A DNA stretch of 64,000 nt from Halobacillus salinus (GTDB lineage Bacteria; Bacillota; Bacilli; Bacillales; Halobacillaceae): NCBI RefSeq assembly GCF_004684905.1, contig NZ_SRJC01000004.1, positions 62,001-126,000 on the forward strand, in the 5' to 3' direction. Below are positions 1 through 8,459 of the stretch, one piece after another. The notes under the pieces were generated by a model. The model was not told the DNA's origin. It made no database searches and saw nothing but the letters and a program-made list of their open reading frames with translations. Position 1 is the first letter of the stretch. Each line of letters starts with the position of its first letter. Position numbers and translations under genes: made by a program.

Positions 1-1045
1 AGTAATCGGCAATGATCATACGTGCACTACGGAATGCTGTGTCACCGGATGTGATCGGAAGAATGATGACACCAATGACAGCAAGTGTACCACCGACAGC
101 ACCAAGCATGCTGATGGATACTTCACTTACTACGTTCGCTGGTCCACCGTTCGCTAGGACTTCATTCAATCCAGCGGAACCGTTGAACAAGCTCATCGCA
201 GCAGCAGCCCAGATCATCGCAATGATACCTTCTGCAATCATCATACCGTAGAAGATACGGCGACCTTGTTTCTCTTGTTGTGTCGTACGAGAAATGATCG
301 GAGACTGTGTCGCATGGAAACCAGACAGCGCACCACAAGAAATCGTCAAGAATAATAGTGGGAAGATCGCTGCTCCACCTGGGTGCATGTTCTCAAGTGT
401 CATCTCAGGAATTGGTGCACCTGTTACGATAAGAGATACCCCAACTCCTAAGGCACTGATTAATAGTAGGGCACCGAAAATCGGGTAGAAACGACCGATG
501 ATTTTATCAATCGGTAACATCGTTGCAAGCAGATAGTAAACGAATATCGCGCCTAGAATGATAGGAAGCGCAAGCCAGCTAGACGTCATATTATAAATCA
601 AGTCAGCAGGTGCTGTGACGAATACGGTACCAACCAACACGAGCAGCAGAATGGCAAAACCGTTCACCACGTGCTTCATCACTTTCCCTAAGAACTTCCC
701 AGCAAGTTCCGGCAGGTGAGCACCTCGGTTACGAATCGAGATCATACCTGTTAAGTAATCGTGAACCGCACCGGCAAAAATAGAACCTAAAACAATCCAT
801 AGAAAGGCGACCGGACCATAGAGCGCGCCCAAGATCGGGCCGAAAATCGGGCCGACACCGGCGATATTCAATAATTGAATAAGTGCATTTCTTTTCTGCC
901 CCATCGGGAGATAGTCTACTCCGTCGCTGTGAGAGTAAGCAGGTGTCGGACGCTTCTTATTAACGCCGAACACTTTTTCAACATATTTACCATACGTAAA
1001 ATAACCAACAATTAAGAGTGCAATACTGACTAGAAAGGTAATCAT
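1..1045 (-). CDS. cstA: CstA family carbon-starvation/pyruvate transporter (3' part outside window)
   Basis: This is a polytopic inner-membrane permease of the CstA/BtsT family, which imports pyruvate or peptides when preferred carbon runs out. I translated it from the minus strand; 348 codons are visible and the frame runs off the window edge, so it is partial. The start ATG (1045-1043) lies behind an AAGGAGGAAC ribosome-binding site at 1051-1060. Family signatures visible include NIAGVGPIFGPILGALYGP near residue 50 and the GAVHDY and SGFHATQSP segments. The gene lies directly downstream of lytS-lytR on the same strand, recalling E. coli BtsSR-BtsT and B. subtilis LytST-PftAB, where a pyruvate-responsive two-component system drives a pyruvate transporter. 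Whether the substrate here is pyruvate is inferred. Confidence 0.93.
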   Translation of the reverse strand, partial: MITFLVSIALLIVGYFTYGKYVEKVFGVNKKRPTPAYSHSDGVDYLPMGQKRNALIQLLNIAGVGPIFGPILGALYGPVAFLWIVLGSIFAGAVHDYLTGMISIRNRGAHLPELAGKFLGKVMKHVVNGFAILLLVLVGTVFVTAPADLIYNMTSSWLALPIILGAIFVYYLLATMLPIDKIIGRFYPIFGALLLISALGVGVSLIVTGAPIPEMTLENMHPGGAAIFPLLFLTISCGALSGFHATQSPIISRTTQQEKQGRRIFYGMMIAEGIIAMIWAAAAMSLFNGSAGLNEVLANGGPANVVSEVSISMLGAVGGTLAVIGVIILPITSGDTAFRSARMIIADY

Positions 1046-1069
1046 GTAAGGTTCCTCCTTCGTTCTCTT

Positions 1070-1083
1070 TGTAATCGCTTACA
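1070..1083 (-). promoter_or_regulatory. CcpA cre site upstream of cstA
   Basis: TGTAATCGCTTACA matches the cre consensus TGWAANCGNTNWCA at every defined position and reads as a match on both strands. It lies 25 bases upstream of the cstA start codon, between the likely promoter and the ribosome-binding site, a position that suits CcpA roadblock repression while glucose is available. Confidence 0.75.
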
Positions 1084-1123
1084 CAAAGAATACCAAGATA
1101 CCGCTTACATGTGTCCGTTTTGT

Positions 1124-1157
1124 GACTAAGATGTCGTAAGGAGCGATTAAGATGCCG
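1124..1157 (-). promoter_or_regulatory. Candidate LytR (LytTR-type) binding site: 13-bp direct repeat, 21-bp period
   Basis: GACTAAGATGTCG (1124-1136) is repeated as GATTAAGATGCCG (1145-1157), 11 of 13 bases identical and exactly 21 bp apart. LytTR regulators bind direct repeats two helical turns apart, upstream of the -35 region. The pair lies 80-110 bases upstream of cstA and next to the lytR gene, so LytR is the obvious candidate ligand. The match is to the geometry, not to a proven consensus. Confidence 0.5.
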
Positions 1158-1195
1158 CTCCAGACGATTGAAATGATAGATTGCTAATTCCGCAA

Positions 1196-1231
1196 ATAAA
1201 AATGCCTACCAGCACGAAACGTGCTGATAGG
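1196..1231 (-). terminator. Rho-independent terminator of lytS-lytR
   Basis: A 12-bp stem (1205-1216 with 1220-1231, one G-U pair) with an AAA loop is followed, in the leftward direction, by TTTTTATTT. It begins four bases after the lytR stop codon. Confidence 0.8.
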
Positions 1232-1234
1232 ACT

Positions 1235-1957
1235 TTATAGTTCCAGCTCTTCCCTAAGTCCTCTTACATAGTTACGACTTACTGAAAGTTTCTCCTCACG
1301 CCCACAAAGCTCCAGTTGATAAGCTCCGTTGAACCACGGCGTCAGCCTCTCGATGTAATGCAAATTGACGAGATAACTTTTATGGATTCTGAAAAACGAG
1401 AAGCCTTTCAACCGCGCTTCCACTTCCTTAAGCGACCACTTCGTTTCGTAGACACGTTGTTTCGTCACGATCTTCGTCAAGCGATCTTCCCGGTACACAT
1501 ACATCACATCTTCAGGGTCAAGATAGTGAATGTCATCTTCACTTTCCACTGCCAACTTAGACGGCTTGGTACCTTCTACCACCTGATCTTCCGGTGCGAA
1601 CTTCTTCTCCAGCCGAGCAATGGCATCTGCCAGTCGTTCCTCTTCATAAGGTTTAAGCAGGTAGTCGACCGCTTCATGACGGAACGCTTCTACAGCAAAG
1701 TCCGGATAAGCCGTCGCGAAGATGATGCTCGGCACTTTCTTTAGTTCCTGTACATTCTTGGCTACTTCCATTCCGTCCATCTTCGGCATTTCCACATCGA
1801 GAAACAGCACATCAGGCTGAAGTTGGATTGTCTTCATGATAGCAGCCTCTCCTGAATCCGCTTCACCAATCACATCGACCGTATCGTATTTAGCCAATAA
1901 GTAAGTCAGCTCATCCCGACTGAACCGCTCATCATCTACGACAAGTGCTTTGATCAT
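1235..1957 (-). CDS. lytR: LytTR-family response regulator
   Basis: This is a 240-residue response regulator of the LytT/LytR/BtsR type. The receiver domain covers residues 1-120, with the acidic pair DDE at 8-10 and the phosphoacceptor Asp in LFLDVEMPKMDG near residue 54. The LytTR DNA-binding domain occupies about 135-240 (FFRIHKSYLVNL, SRNYV). The ATG overlaps the lytS stop codon by four bases (ATGA), so the two are translationally coupled. The only visible downstream target is cstA, which suggests a carbon-source or pyruvate-sensing role like BtsR or B. subtilis LytT rather than autolysis control. That role is inferred from family and position. Confidence 0.93.
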   Translation of the reverse strand: MIKALVVDDERFSRDELTYLLAKYDTVDVIGEADSGEAAIMKTIQLQPDVLFLDVEMPKMDGMEVAKNVQELKKVPSIIFATAYPDFAVEAFRHEAVDYLLKPYEEERLADAIARLEKKFAPEDQVVEGTKPSKLAVESEDDIHYLDPEDVMYVYREDRLTKIVTKQRVYETKWSLKEVEARLKGFSFFRIHKSYLVNLHYIERLTPWFNGAYQLELCGREEKLSVSRNYVRGLREELEL

Positions 1958-3699
1958 ACGGACACCTCCTTAGTATGAAAAGGAATGACAAAGGAAATCG
2001 TCGTCCCTTTTCCCTCTTCGCTTTCAATCTGCAGTTTCGCTTTCGTTCCGTGCATGTGCCTCAATCTACTGTTGACGTTATACAACCCAAGGCCGGTGCC
2101 TTTCTTAGAATCGACTTCCTGATCCCCCAGCCCTTCCAAACGCGTCTTGGTAATGCCACTTCCATTATCGACAACCGAAATACGGACGCCTTCGCTATCC
2201 TTTTTCATCATAATACGGATTTCACAGTCGCCGTCACGGTCCTTAATCCCATGCTTGATACAATTCTCCACAAGAGGTTGCAATGTCAATGGTGCAATCC
2301 TAGCGCTGAGCACTTCATCGTCGATATCATAGGTCACATGCAGCTTATCTACAAAACGCGTTTCTTCTATTAATAAATATGATTTCACATGCTTCAACTC
2401 TTCTTCGAGCGACGTCCACTTCTTCGTCGTTGCACCCAAGTTCTGACGGAAAAATTTCGAGAGCGCAATCAACAGAGAACGGGCACGGTCTGGCTGTGTG
2501 CGGATTAGCGAAACCGTCACATTCAATGAGTTAAACAAAAAGTGTGGGTTCACTTGAGCCTGGAGCGCCTTCACTTCTGCTTCCCGAGCAAGCTCCTGTG
2601 CCTTTTCCGCCTCTGCAATCTCCAGCTGCTGACCGAGCAACGCACTCAACCCTTGGATCAACTCTAACAGCACATTTGAGACCTCTTTCTCCGATCGCAC
2701 ATAAAACTTAAGCGTCCCGACCACTTCTTTCCGGCGCTTGAGCGGAGCTATGACCGCCGCACCAAGCGGACAATCCTCGTGCTTACAATTGATATCGTCA
2801 TGACCAGCAACGACCATCTCCCCAAGCTCAATCACTTGTTTCGTCGCCTTCGTCTGAATATGTTCACCGGACTGATGATGATCATCCGCCTGCCCGACAT
2901 GAGCAAGAATCTTATGGTCATCCGTCATCGAAATCGCACTGACTTGAACCTCATCATATATAATTTGGCACACTTTTTTCGCAGAGTCTTCCGTCAGTCC
3001 CTTCCGCAAATACGAAATCGTCGACTCGGCAAGTTTGAGAGCCTTTTGCGCTTGTATCGCACCCGCTTTCTCCTCTTCATTCAACACATTTCGAATAATC
3101 AACAGGAACAAGGCAGAACCAAGGCCATTCGCTAAGATCATCGGCATACCGATTTCCTGCACAAGCCCCCACGCCTGGCTGAACGGCTTGGCTACGCCTA
3201 GGATGATCCCCATCTGCACCGTTTCCGCAAGCGCCCCAATGAACAGCGCCGTCTTAAGCTTCAACGGCTGATCTTTTTTATGAAAAAATCCGGATATAAT
3301 TCCCGCAACCACAGCCGAGATGCCACACGCAAATCCTGTGAAACCGCCCAAGGAAAACCGATGGAGACCCGCAATTACGCCAGCGCCAACTCCGATACGG
3401 TACCCGCCGAACAAACCGGCTGCAACGATTCCGATTACCCGTGAATTAGCAATGGCCTCTGAATTGGCAAGCCCCGTCGCCCAACTTCCGAATTCCAATG
3501 TCGACATATCATAGGTAATCCCTGTGTAGGTCCCGATTATTCCAAACAACCCAAAGAAGCCAATCGCCATATAGCGGTCTTTGGCATCCAATGTCTTCCG
3601 ATCGATCAATTCTCGGAAGAACCGGAATCGCGTGATGATGAACGCTACCGTAACAATGATGCCTAACCGTTCGAGCATTGGCAGAAACAATTCAAACAT
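1954..3699 (-). CDS. lytS: LytS-type sensor histidine kinase (5TM-5TMR_LYT, GAF, HisKA_7TM)
   Basis: This membrane sensor kinase has about 581 residues. Residues 1-190 hold several transmembrane segments of the 5TM-LYT sensor, about 215-345 form a GAF domain, and the phosphoacceptor His lies in QVNPHFLFNSLN near residue 385. A HATPase domain follows (N-box VENCIKHG, DNGSG, GTGLGL). I start at the ATG at 3699 (MFELFLPM) because GGGGCGGGAG precedes it and family members begin there; an in-frame ATG at 3717 would add six residues. It forms an operon with lytR. BtsS and B. subtilis LytS respond to external pyruvate, and the adjacent cstA fits that. Confidence 0.93.
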   Translation of the reverse strand: MFELFLPMLERLGIIVTVAFIITRFRFFRELIDRKTLDAKDRYMAIGFFGLFGIIGTYTGITYDMSTLEFGSWATGLANSEAIANSRVIGIVAAGLFGGYRIGVGAGVIAGLHRFSLGGFTGFACGISAVVAGIISGFFHKKDQPLKLKTALFIGALAETVQMGIILGVAKPFSQAWGLVQEIGMPMILANGLGSALFLLIIRNVLNEEEKAGAIQAQKALKLAESTISYLRKGLTEDSAKKVCQIIYDEVQVSAISMTDDHKILAHVGQADDHHQSGEHIQTKATKQVIELGEMVVAGHDDINCKHEDCPLGAAVIAPLKRRKEVVGTLKFYVRSEKEVSNVLLELIQGLSALLGQQLEIAEAEKAQELAREAEVKALQAQVNPHFLFNSLNVTVSLIRTQPDRARSLLIALSKFFRQNLGATTKKWTSLEEELKHVKSYLLIEETRFVDKLHVTYDIDDEVLSARIAPLTLQPLVENCIKHGIKDRDGDCEIRIMMKKDSEGVRISVVDNGSGITKTRLEGLGDQEVDSKKGTGLGLYNVNSRLRHMHGTKAKLQIESEEGKGTTISFVIPFHTKEVSV

Positions 3700-3798
3700 C
3701 CGACTCCCGCCCCTCATTTTTTCTTTATTGTATCACGTGTGTAAACGTTTTATATCAAAAGCACATTTGGTACACTTAGGAAAAACGAGGTGATGGCA

Positions 3799-4581
3799 AT
3801 GAAAACGAACATTGCGGTCATTCAAATGGATATCGCATTTGGAGACCCTGAAGAAAACCGAAAACAAGCAAGAAAGAAGATTGAAAAAGCCGCAGCTGAA
3901 GGTAGCCAGATTATTGTCCTACCGGAACTGTGGACGACTGGTTACGACCTATCTCGCTTCGAAACAATAGCTGAAACGTTAGATGGACCTACCCACGACT
4001 TGTTGCGTGACCTGGCAGCTTATCACCAAGTGACCATCCTAGGGTCGATCGCAGAACGGGACGGAAGCCAGTTCTACAATACGCTTGTCACTTACGACGA
4101 GACGGGGGCGCGTGTAAGCTCCTACCGGAAAGCGCACTTATTCCGATTGATGAATGAAGAAAAATACTTACACTCCGGAAACGAGAAAGGAAACTTCCAA
4201 ATTGCAGACGTGCCATTCGCTGGTGTGATCTGCTACGACATCCGCTTCCCGGAATGGATGCGCACCCACATGTTGGACGGATCCCGCGCCTTGTTCGTTG
4301 TTGCCGAATGGCCGAAGCCGCGCATCGATCACTGGCGGAACCTACTCGTCAGTCGGGCGATTGAGAACCAATGCTTTGTCATTGCGTGCAACCGCGTCGG
4401 CAAGGACCCCGACAATACGTTCGGCGGGCACTCCCTGGTCATCGATCCTTGGGGGAAAGTGGTTGCAGAGGCCGGCAGCCATGAGGAAATTCTGCACGCT
4501 TCCGTCGATTTCTCAGATGTGGATGCGATTCGCAAACAGATTCCCATTTTTCAAGACCGGCGGCCCGGATTGTACGAGTGA
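3799..4581 (+). CDS. mtnU: Carbon-nitrogen hydrolase, omega-amidase (MtnU/YafV-like)
   Basis: This 260-residue nitrilase-superfamily amidase carries the complete catalytic triad: Glu43 (LPELW), Lys111 (YRKAHLF) and Cys145 (CYDIRFPE). B. subtilis MtnU (YkrU) and YafV-type omega-amidases hydrolyse 2-oxoglutaramate, the by-product of glutamine transamination. A likely MtnE glutamine transaminase lies 2.7 kb downstream, so the two would form the glutamine transaminase/omega-amidase step of methionine salvage. I start at the ATG at 3799, seven bases after GAGGTG. The upstream GTG (3790) and ATG (3793) overlap that ribosome-binding site. It is transcribed divergently from lytS. Confidence 0.88.
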   Translation: MKTNIAVIQMDIAFGDPEENRKQARKKIEKAAAEGSQIIVLPELWTTGYDLSRFETIAETLDGPTHDLLRDLAAYHQVTILGSIAERDGSQFYNTLVTYDETGARVSSYRKAHLFRLMNEEKYLHSGNEKGNFQIADVPFAGVICYDIRFPEWMRTHMLDGSRALFVVAEWPKPRIDHWRNLLVSRAIENQCFVIACNRVGKDPDNTFGGHSLVIDPWGKVVAEAGSHEEILHASVDFSDVDAIRKQIPIFQDRRPGLYE

Positions 4582-4671
4582 TTCTGCAATTTCGGCAGGG
4601 GGATTCTTTAATAGTGGTGGCGTATCCCTCAATAACGATCTCACATTCTTTCTTAACCTCTTTTCAACATG

Positions 4672-4708
4672 AAAAATGTCCTTTTCACTTAGTGAAAAGG
4701 ACATTTTT
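4672..4708. terminator. Bidirectional terminator between mtnU and nos
   Basis: An 18-bp perfect inverted repeat is centred on base 4690, flanked by A-run and T-run on opposite sides, so it can stop transcripts from both directions. The nos stop codon (TAA, 4691-4689) lies at its apex, so the last codons of nos form one arm. Confidence 0.9.
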
Positions 4709-5780
4709 TGTATGCTTCATTTTGATAGAAGTAGTTCGGGCTGTCCATCCGGTCTTCATAAGAGGAATGGAACACATGAGTCGCTGCAGGGGATACGGGT
4801 GGAATTAACCACGTCCAGTCCCCTGTCGCTTGACGATTTTGGTTATTCTCTTTCTTCTCAAAAAGCCGGAACTGTTCAGCAGCGGTATGATGGTCGACGA
4901 TGCTGACCTGATCCTCACGGTAAGAATGAAGCACCGCTTGATTCAATTCGAGCAACGCCCGGTCTTTCCAAAGCGAGGCACTGCGCTTCGTATCAAGCCC
5001 CATCGCTTTGGCTACAGTCGGTAATAGGTCATAACGGAAATCGTCCGCTAAGTTGCGGGCTCCGATTTCTGTCCCCATATACCAACCGTTGAACGGAGCA
5101 GCGGTGTATTCGATGCCTCCGATTTCAAGACGCATATCTGAAATGAACGGTACAGCATACCACTTCAATTCAAGGTCTCGGAACCAATCGAATTCCGGGT
5201 GACGAAGCGGCACTTCCAGTACTTTTTCAGACGGAATCTCGAACAATTTAGGTGCTCGGTCATCGATTTGAATGACCAGCGGCAACACATCAAAAGAGCC
5301 TCCAGCCCCCTGCCACCCGAGAGCTTCACACATCTTCGTGAACTCAACAGATGCCGGGTCTCCGATGACCCCATCATCTGTCTCATAACCGGCATAGCGC
5401 ACCAGTTGGTGGTTCCAGATGCGTACTTCCTTCTCGTTTAGCTTCGGACGGAAGATCGAAATGGTGGAACGGATTCTGCCACCATTCGTCGCAAAATCGA
5501 TATGCTTTAATAGCGCCTGAAAAATCGCTTCTTCTTCGTCCAGCTGTCTATAATCAAACACGTTCAGGTTCTCCCAAAACAGACGGCCAATACAGCGATT
5601 GCTGTTACGCCACGCTACTTTGGCACCATAAACGAGTTCTTCGTACGTATGATGATAGGTCCCTGAATCTTCGATAGCCGCACGCACATCATTCAAGCGA
5701 CTTTCAACATCAGATAACCCTTTTTCTTGGTAAAATTGGCGGATGAACGATTCAGCTTCCTGATAGAGTTCTGTATTCAA
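4689..5780 (-). CDS. nos: Bacterial nitric oxide synthase, oxygenase domain only
   Basis: This 363-residue protein has the size of Bacillus NOS and makes NO and citrulline from arginine. The haem-ligand Cys63 lies in WRNSNRCIGRLFW, and the arginine-binding Glu in WYMGTEIGARNL. The pterin-side segment GDWTWLIPP is also present. There is no reductase domain, so electrons must come from separate flavoproteins. I use the TTG start at 5780, seven bases after GGAGGAG; no in-frame ATG has a ribosome-binding site. It lies 51 bp downstream of the cdr flavoprotein on the same strand, so they are probably co-transcribed. NO made this way protects bacilli against oxidative stress and antibiotics. Confidence 0.95.
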   Translation of the reverse strand: MNTELYQEAESFIRQFYQEKGLSDVESRLNDVRAAIEDSGTYHHTYEELVYGAKVAWRNSNRCIGRLFWENLNVFDYRQLDEEEAIFQALLKHIDFATNGGRIRSTISIFRPKLNEKEVRIWNHQLVRYAGYETDDGVIGDPASVEFTKMCEALGWQGAGGSFDVLPLVIQIDDRAPKLFEIPSEKVLEVPLRHPEFDWFRDLELKWYAVPFISDMRLEIGGIEYTAAPFNGWYMGTEIGARNLADDFRYDLLPTVAKAMGLDTKRSASLWKDRALLELNQAVLHSYREDQVSIVDHHTAAEQFRLFEKKENNQNRQATGDWTWLIPPVSPAATHVFHSSYEDRMDSPNYFYQNEAYKKCPFH

Positions 5781-5785
5781 AGCAT
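5777..5785 (-). promoter_or_regulatory. Two-codon upstream ORF overlapping the nos start
   Basis: ATG-CTT-TGA starts four bases after GGAGG, and its stop codon overlaps the TTG start of nos (TTTGA). The better-placed ATG therefore opens a minimal Met-Leu ORF that ends on the nos start, an arrangement that could allow re-initiation. The functional meaning is inferred. Confidence 0.35.
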
Positions 5786-5831
5786 TACTCCTCCTGCAAG
5801 TTATCGCTCTTCCATCCTACCATAATTCGAC

Positions 5832-7160
5832 TTATTTCACTCGTCTCGCCGCCTGCTGAATCGGATCCCATACACTGTTATATGGTGGTGAATAAGCTAG
5901 GTCCAACTCTTCCAACTGCTCGATATCCATTTCGTTATAAAGAGCCGTCGCAAGTACATCGATCCGCTTGTCTACTCCTTGCTTGCCGATAATTTGGGCA
6001 CCTAATAGCTTTTGATCCTTGGCTTGATACATAAGCTTAATTGTCATTGGGTCATCCTTCGAATAATAACCCGCAGCATGCGTCGATTGGATAGAGATGG
6101 TTTCATATGGAATATGTTCCTGTTCTGCCTCTTTCTCAGATAACCCAGTCCTTGCAAGCGTCAGATCAAAGAACTTAATAATGGACGTCCCCACTATTCC
6201 GTTGAATACTTTCCGCTCACGAATCATATTCAGTCCAGCGACCCGACCTTGCTTATTCGCATGTGTACCAAGCGGGACATAATCTGCTCGTTGTTTGATC
6301 CGGTGGAACTGCGTAGCACAGTCTCCTGCTGCATAAATGTCTAAGATACTCGTTTCCATAAACGCGTTCACTTGTATCGCATCGGCCACGCCTTTCGCAA
6401 TCCCTGTACCGTTTAAGAAAGAGGTGTTGGGCGTTACGCCGACGGCTGCCAATACAAAGTCTGTCTCGAAATCTCCATGGTCGGTCACAACCGCCTCGAC
6501 ATGAGACTCTCCCTTGAATGCTTCTACTGAAACGTTCAAGCAAAGCTCGATGCCTTGTTTTTCTGCTTCTTCTTGTATCTTCTCCCCCATTTCAGGGTCG
6601 AAGATTTTGGCAATTCGATTTCCACGATCAATCATTCGTACCTTTTTCCCAAGCTTGATCAAATTCTCGGCTACTTCAAGCCCGATATAGCCGCCACCGA
6701 TAATCGTTACATGTTCTACTTCCTCGACCCCATCCATGATGGCGTGAACATCTGGAATCGTCTTTAATGTATGAATTCCGGAAAGGTCCCTTCCTTCCCA
6801 CGGAGGCAATACAGGTGCAGCCCCTGTGGCGATAAGAAGACGATCATAAGGCTGTTCGAATTCTCTCCCTTGCTCGAGATCTTCTCCATAGACGACTTTA
6901 TGATCGCAATCGACCTTTGTTACTTGATGATTAATCCGCACATCAATGCCGTACTTGTCACGAAAAGTTTCAGGACGACGTGCAATCAAATCATCAGTAG
7001 AAGCAACGTCACCACTGATTACATAAGGAAGACCACATTGACCATACGACGTGATCTCCCCTTTTTCGAAAACGGTGATTTGATGACCTTCGCTATTGCG
7101 GACAATCTGCATTGCAGCGCTCATGCCCGCTGCGTCGCCGCCGATAATGACTATGTTCAT
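5832..7160 (-). CDS. cdr: CoA-disulfide reductase / single-cysteine flavoprotein disulfide reductase
   Basis: This 442-residue FAD/NAD(P)H oxidoreductase has an N-terminal FAD motif ([14 protein letters not shown]), the single redox Cys42 in SYGQCGLPY, an NAD(P)-binding [11 protein letters not shown] motif and a C-terminal dimerisation domain. A single active-site cysteine, rather than CxxxxC, places it with CoA-disulfide reductases and NADH oxidases. In bacilli that use coenzyme A or bacillithiol as thiol, Cdr returns CoA disulfide to CoA. The ATG is preceded by GAGGGGTG. It lies 51 bp upstream of nos with no visible terminator between them. NADH oxidase or persulfide reductase activity is the alternative. 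Confidence 0.85.
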   Translation of the reverse strand: MNIVIIGGDAAGMSAAMQIVRNSEGHQITVFEKGEITSYGQCGLPYVISGDVASTDDLIARRPETFRDKYGIDVRINHQVTKVDCDHKVVYGEDLEQGREFEQPYDRLLIATGAAPVLPPWEGRDLSGIHTLKTIPDVHAIMDGVEEVEHVTIIGGGYIGLEVAENLIKLGKKVRMIDRGNRIAKIFDPEMGEKIQEEAEKQGIELCLNVSVEAFKGESHVEAVVTDHGDFETDFVLAAVGVTPNTSFLNGTGIAKGVADAIQVNAFMETSILDIYAAGDCATQFHRIKQRADYVPLGTHANKQGRVAGLNMIRERKVFNGIVGTSIIKFFDLTLARTGLSEKEAEQEHIPYETISIQSTHAAGYYSKDDPMTIKLMYQAKDQKLLGAQIIGKQGVDKRIDVLATALYNEMDIEQLEELDLAYSPPYNSVWDPIQQAARRVK

Positions 7161-7276
7161 TTCTACGCACCCCTCTTTTACAGGTTCTAGTTAAGCATAC
7201 CCGTTCCCCTACATTCCATAACGGTAGGAGATTCCATTCAATCATGTTACACTACTTCAAAAAGGTGGAATTCCGC

Positions 7277-8446
7277 TTGAAACAATTCACTCCCTCTCAC
7301 GCTGTAAACCGTCTACCGGAACAATTCTTTGCCAAGCTCGTTTCTAAATTGCGTACATACGAAGAGAATGGACACGACGCCATCAACCTCGGGCAAGGAA
7401 ACCCAGATCAACCGACTCCAGACCATATCGTTTCATCCTTAAAGAAAGCAGCAGAAAAGCCAATCTATCACAAGTATCCACCATTTCAAGGGTTTGAATT
7501 CTTAAAAGAAGCGATCGCGACCTACTACAAGCGAGAATATGACGTTGATCTTGATCCTATGAAAGAAGTCGCTATCCTACCAGGAAGTAAAACCGGGCTC
7601 GTTGAACTGAGCCAGGCTTTCTTGAACGCTGGAGACGTCGCCCTTATGCCGGATCCCGGCTATCCAGATTACTGGTCAGGCGTCGCAATGATGGATGCGG
7701 TCTTGGAACCGATGCCTCTTGTCAAGGAGCACGACTTCCTTCCTGATTACAGTGCCATCAGCGAAGAGACTTGGAACAAAGCCAAGTTGATGTTTCTCAA
7801 CTACCCGAATAATCCGACCGGTGCCGTTGCGGACCGTTCCTTTTTCGAAGAAACTATTGATCGGGCAAATCGGCATGATGTCTGCGTCGTTCATGACTTC
7901 GCTTATGGGGCGATCGGCTTTGATGGTGAAAAACCGCTCAGCTTTCTTCAAGTACCAGGGGCGAAAGATGTCGGTGTAGAAATTTATACGATGTCCAAAA
8001 CGTATAACATGGCCGGTTGGCGCATAGCGTTTGCCGTTGGAAACCAGAGTGTCATCCAGGCACTAGAGTTGTTGCAAGACCATTACTTCTGCAGCTTATT
8101 CGGAGCAGAACAAGAAGCCGCCGCGACCGCCTTACTTGAATCCCAGCAATGTGTGGAGGATCTGCGTCAGACTTACGAAACAAGACGCAACCTCTTAGTA
8201 GAGGGATTGAAGGCACTTAAGTATGATGTTCAACCATGTCACGGATCTTTCTTTGTATGGCTTGGTGTACCTGAGGGTTACACGTCTGAAGGATTTGCTG
8301 ATGAACTGCTTGAACAAGTCGGTTTGTTCGTTGCACCTGGAAATGGCTTCGGAACCCACGGGGAAGGATATGTCCGAATCGGATTAAATAACTCCGAAGA
8401 AACGTTAAAAGATGCTTTGGAACGATTTAAAGCATTCAAAAAATAA
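7277..8446 (+). CDS. mtnE: PLP aminotransferase, MtnE-like (glutamine:KMTB transaminase)
   Basis: This fold-type I class I/II aminotransferase has about 389 residues. Visible features are INLGQGNPDQPTP near the N-terminus, YPNNPTGA, VHDFAYG and the PLP lysine in YTMSKTYNMAGWR. The N-terminal segment LPEQFFAKLVSKL strongly resembles B. subtilis MtnE (YkrV), which regenerates methionine from 4-methylthio-2-oxobutyrate using glutamine. I choose the TTG at 7277, eight bases after AAAGGTGG. The upstream ATG at 7244 lies in a promoter-like TGTTACACT stretch and has a poorly spaced AGGAG. It is transcribed divergently from cdr. The mtnU amidase nearby would remove the 2-oxoglutaramate it produces. 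Confidence 0.85.
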   Translation: MKQFTPSHAVNRLPEQFFAKLVSKLRTYEENGHDAINLGQGNPDQPTPDHIVSSLKKAAEKPIYHKYPPFQGFEFLKEAIATYYKREYDVDLDPMKEVAILPGSKTGLVELSQAFLNAGDVALMPDPGYPDYWSGVAMMDAVLEPMPLVKEHDFLPDYSAISEETWNKAKLMFLNYPNNPTGAVADRSFFEETIDRANRHDVCVVHDFAYGAIGFDGEKPLSFLQVPGAKDVGVEIYTMSKTYNMAGWRIAFAVGNQSVIQALELLQDHYFCSLFGAEQEAAATALLESQQCVEDLRQTYETRRNLLVEGLKALKYDVQPCHGSFFVWLGVPEGYTSEGFADELLEQVGLFVAPGNGFGTHGEGYVRIGLNNSEETLKDALERFKAFKK

Positions 8447-8459
8447 AAGTGTGCATGGC

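Noticed and set aside
7244-7276. ATG start for mtnE
   Set aside because: It overlaps a promoter-like TGTTACACT and its AGGAG is 13 bases away; the TTG at 7277 has AAAGGTGG at eight bases.
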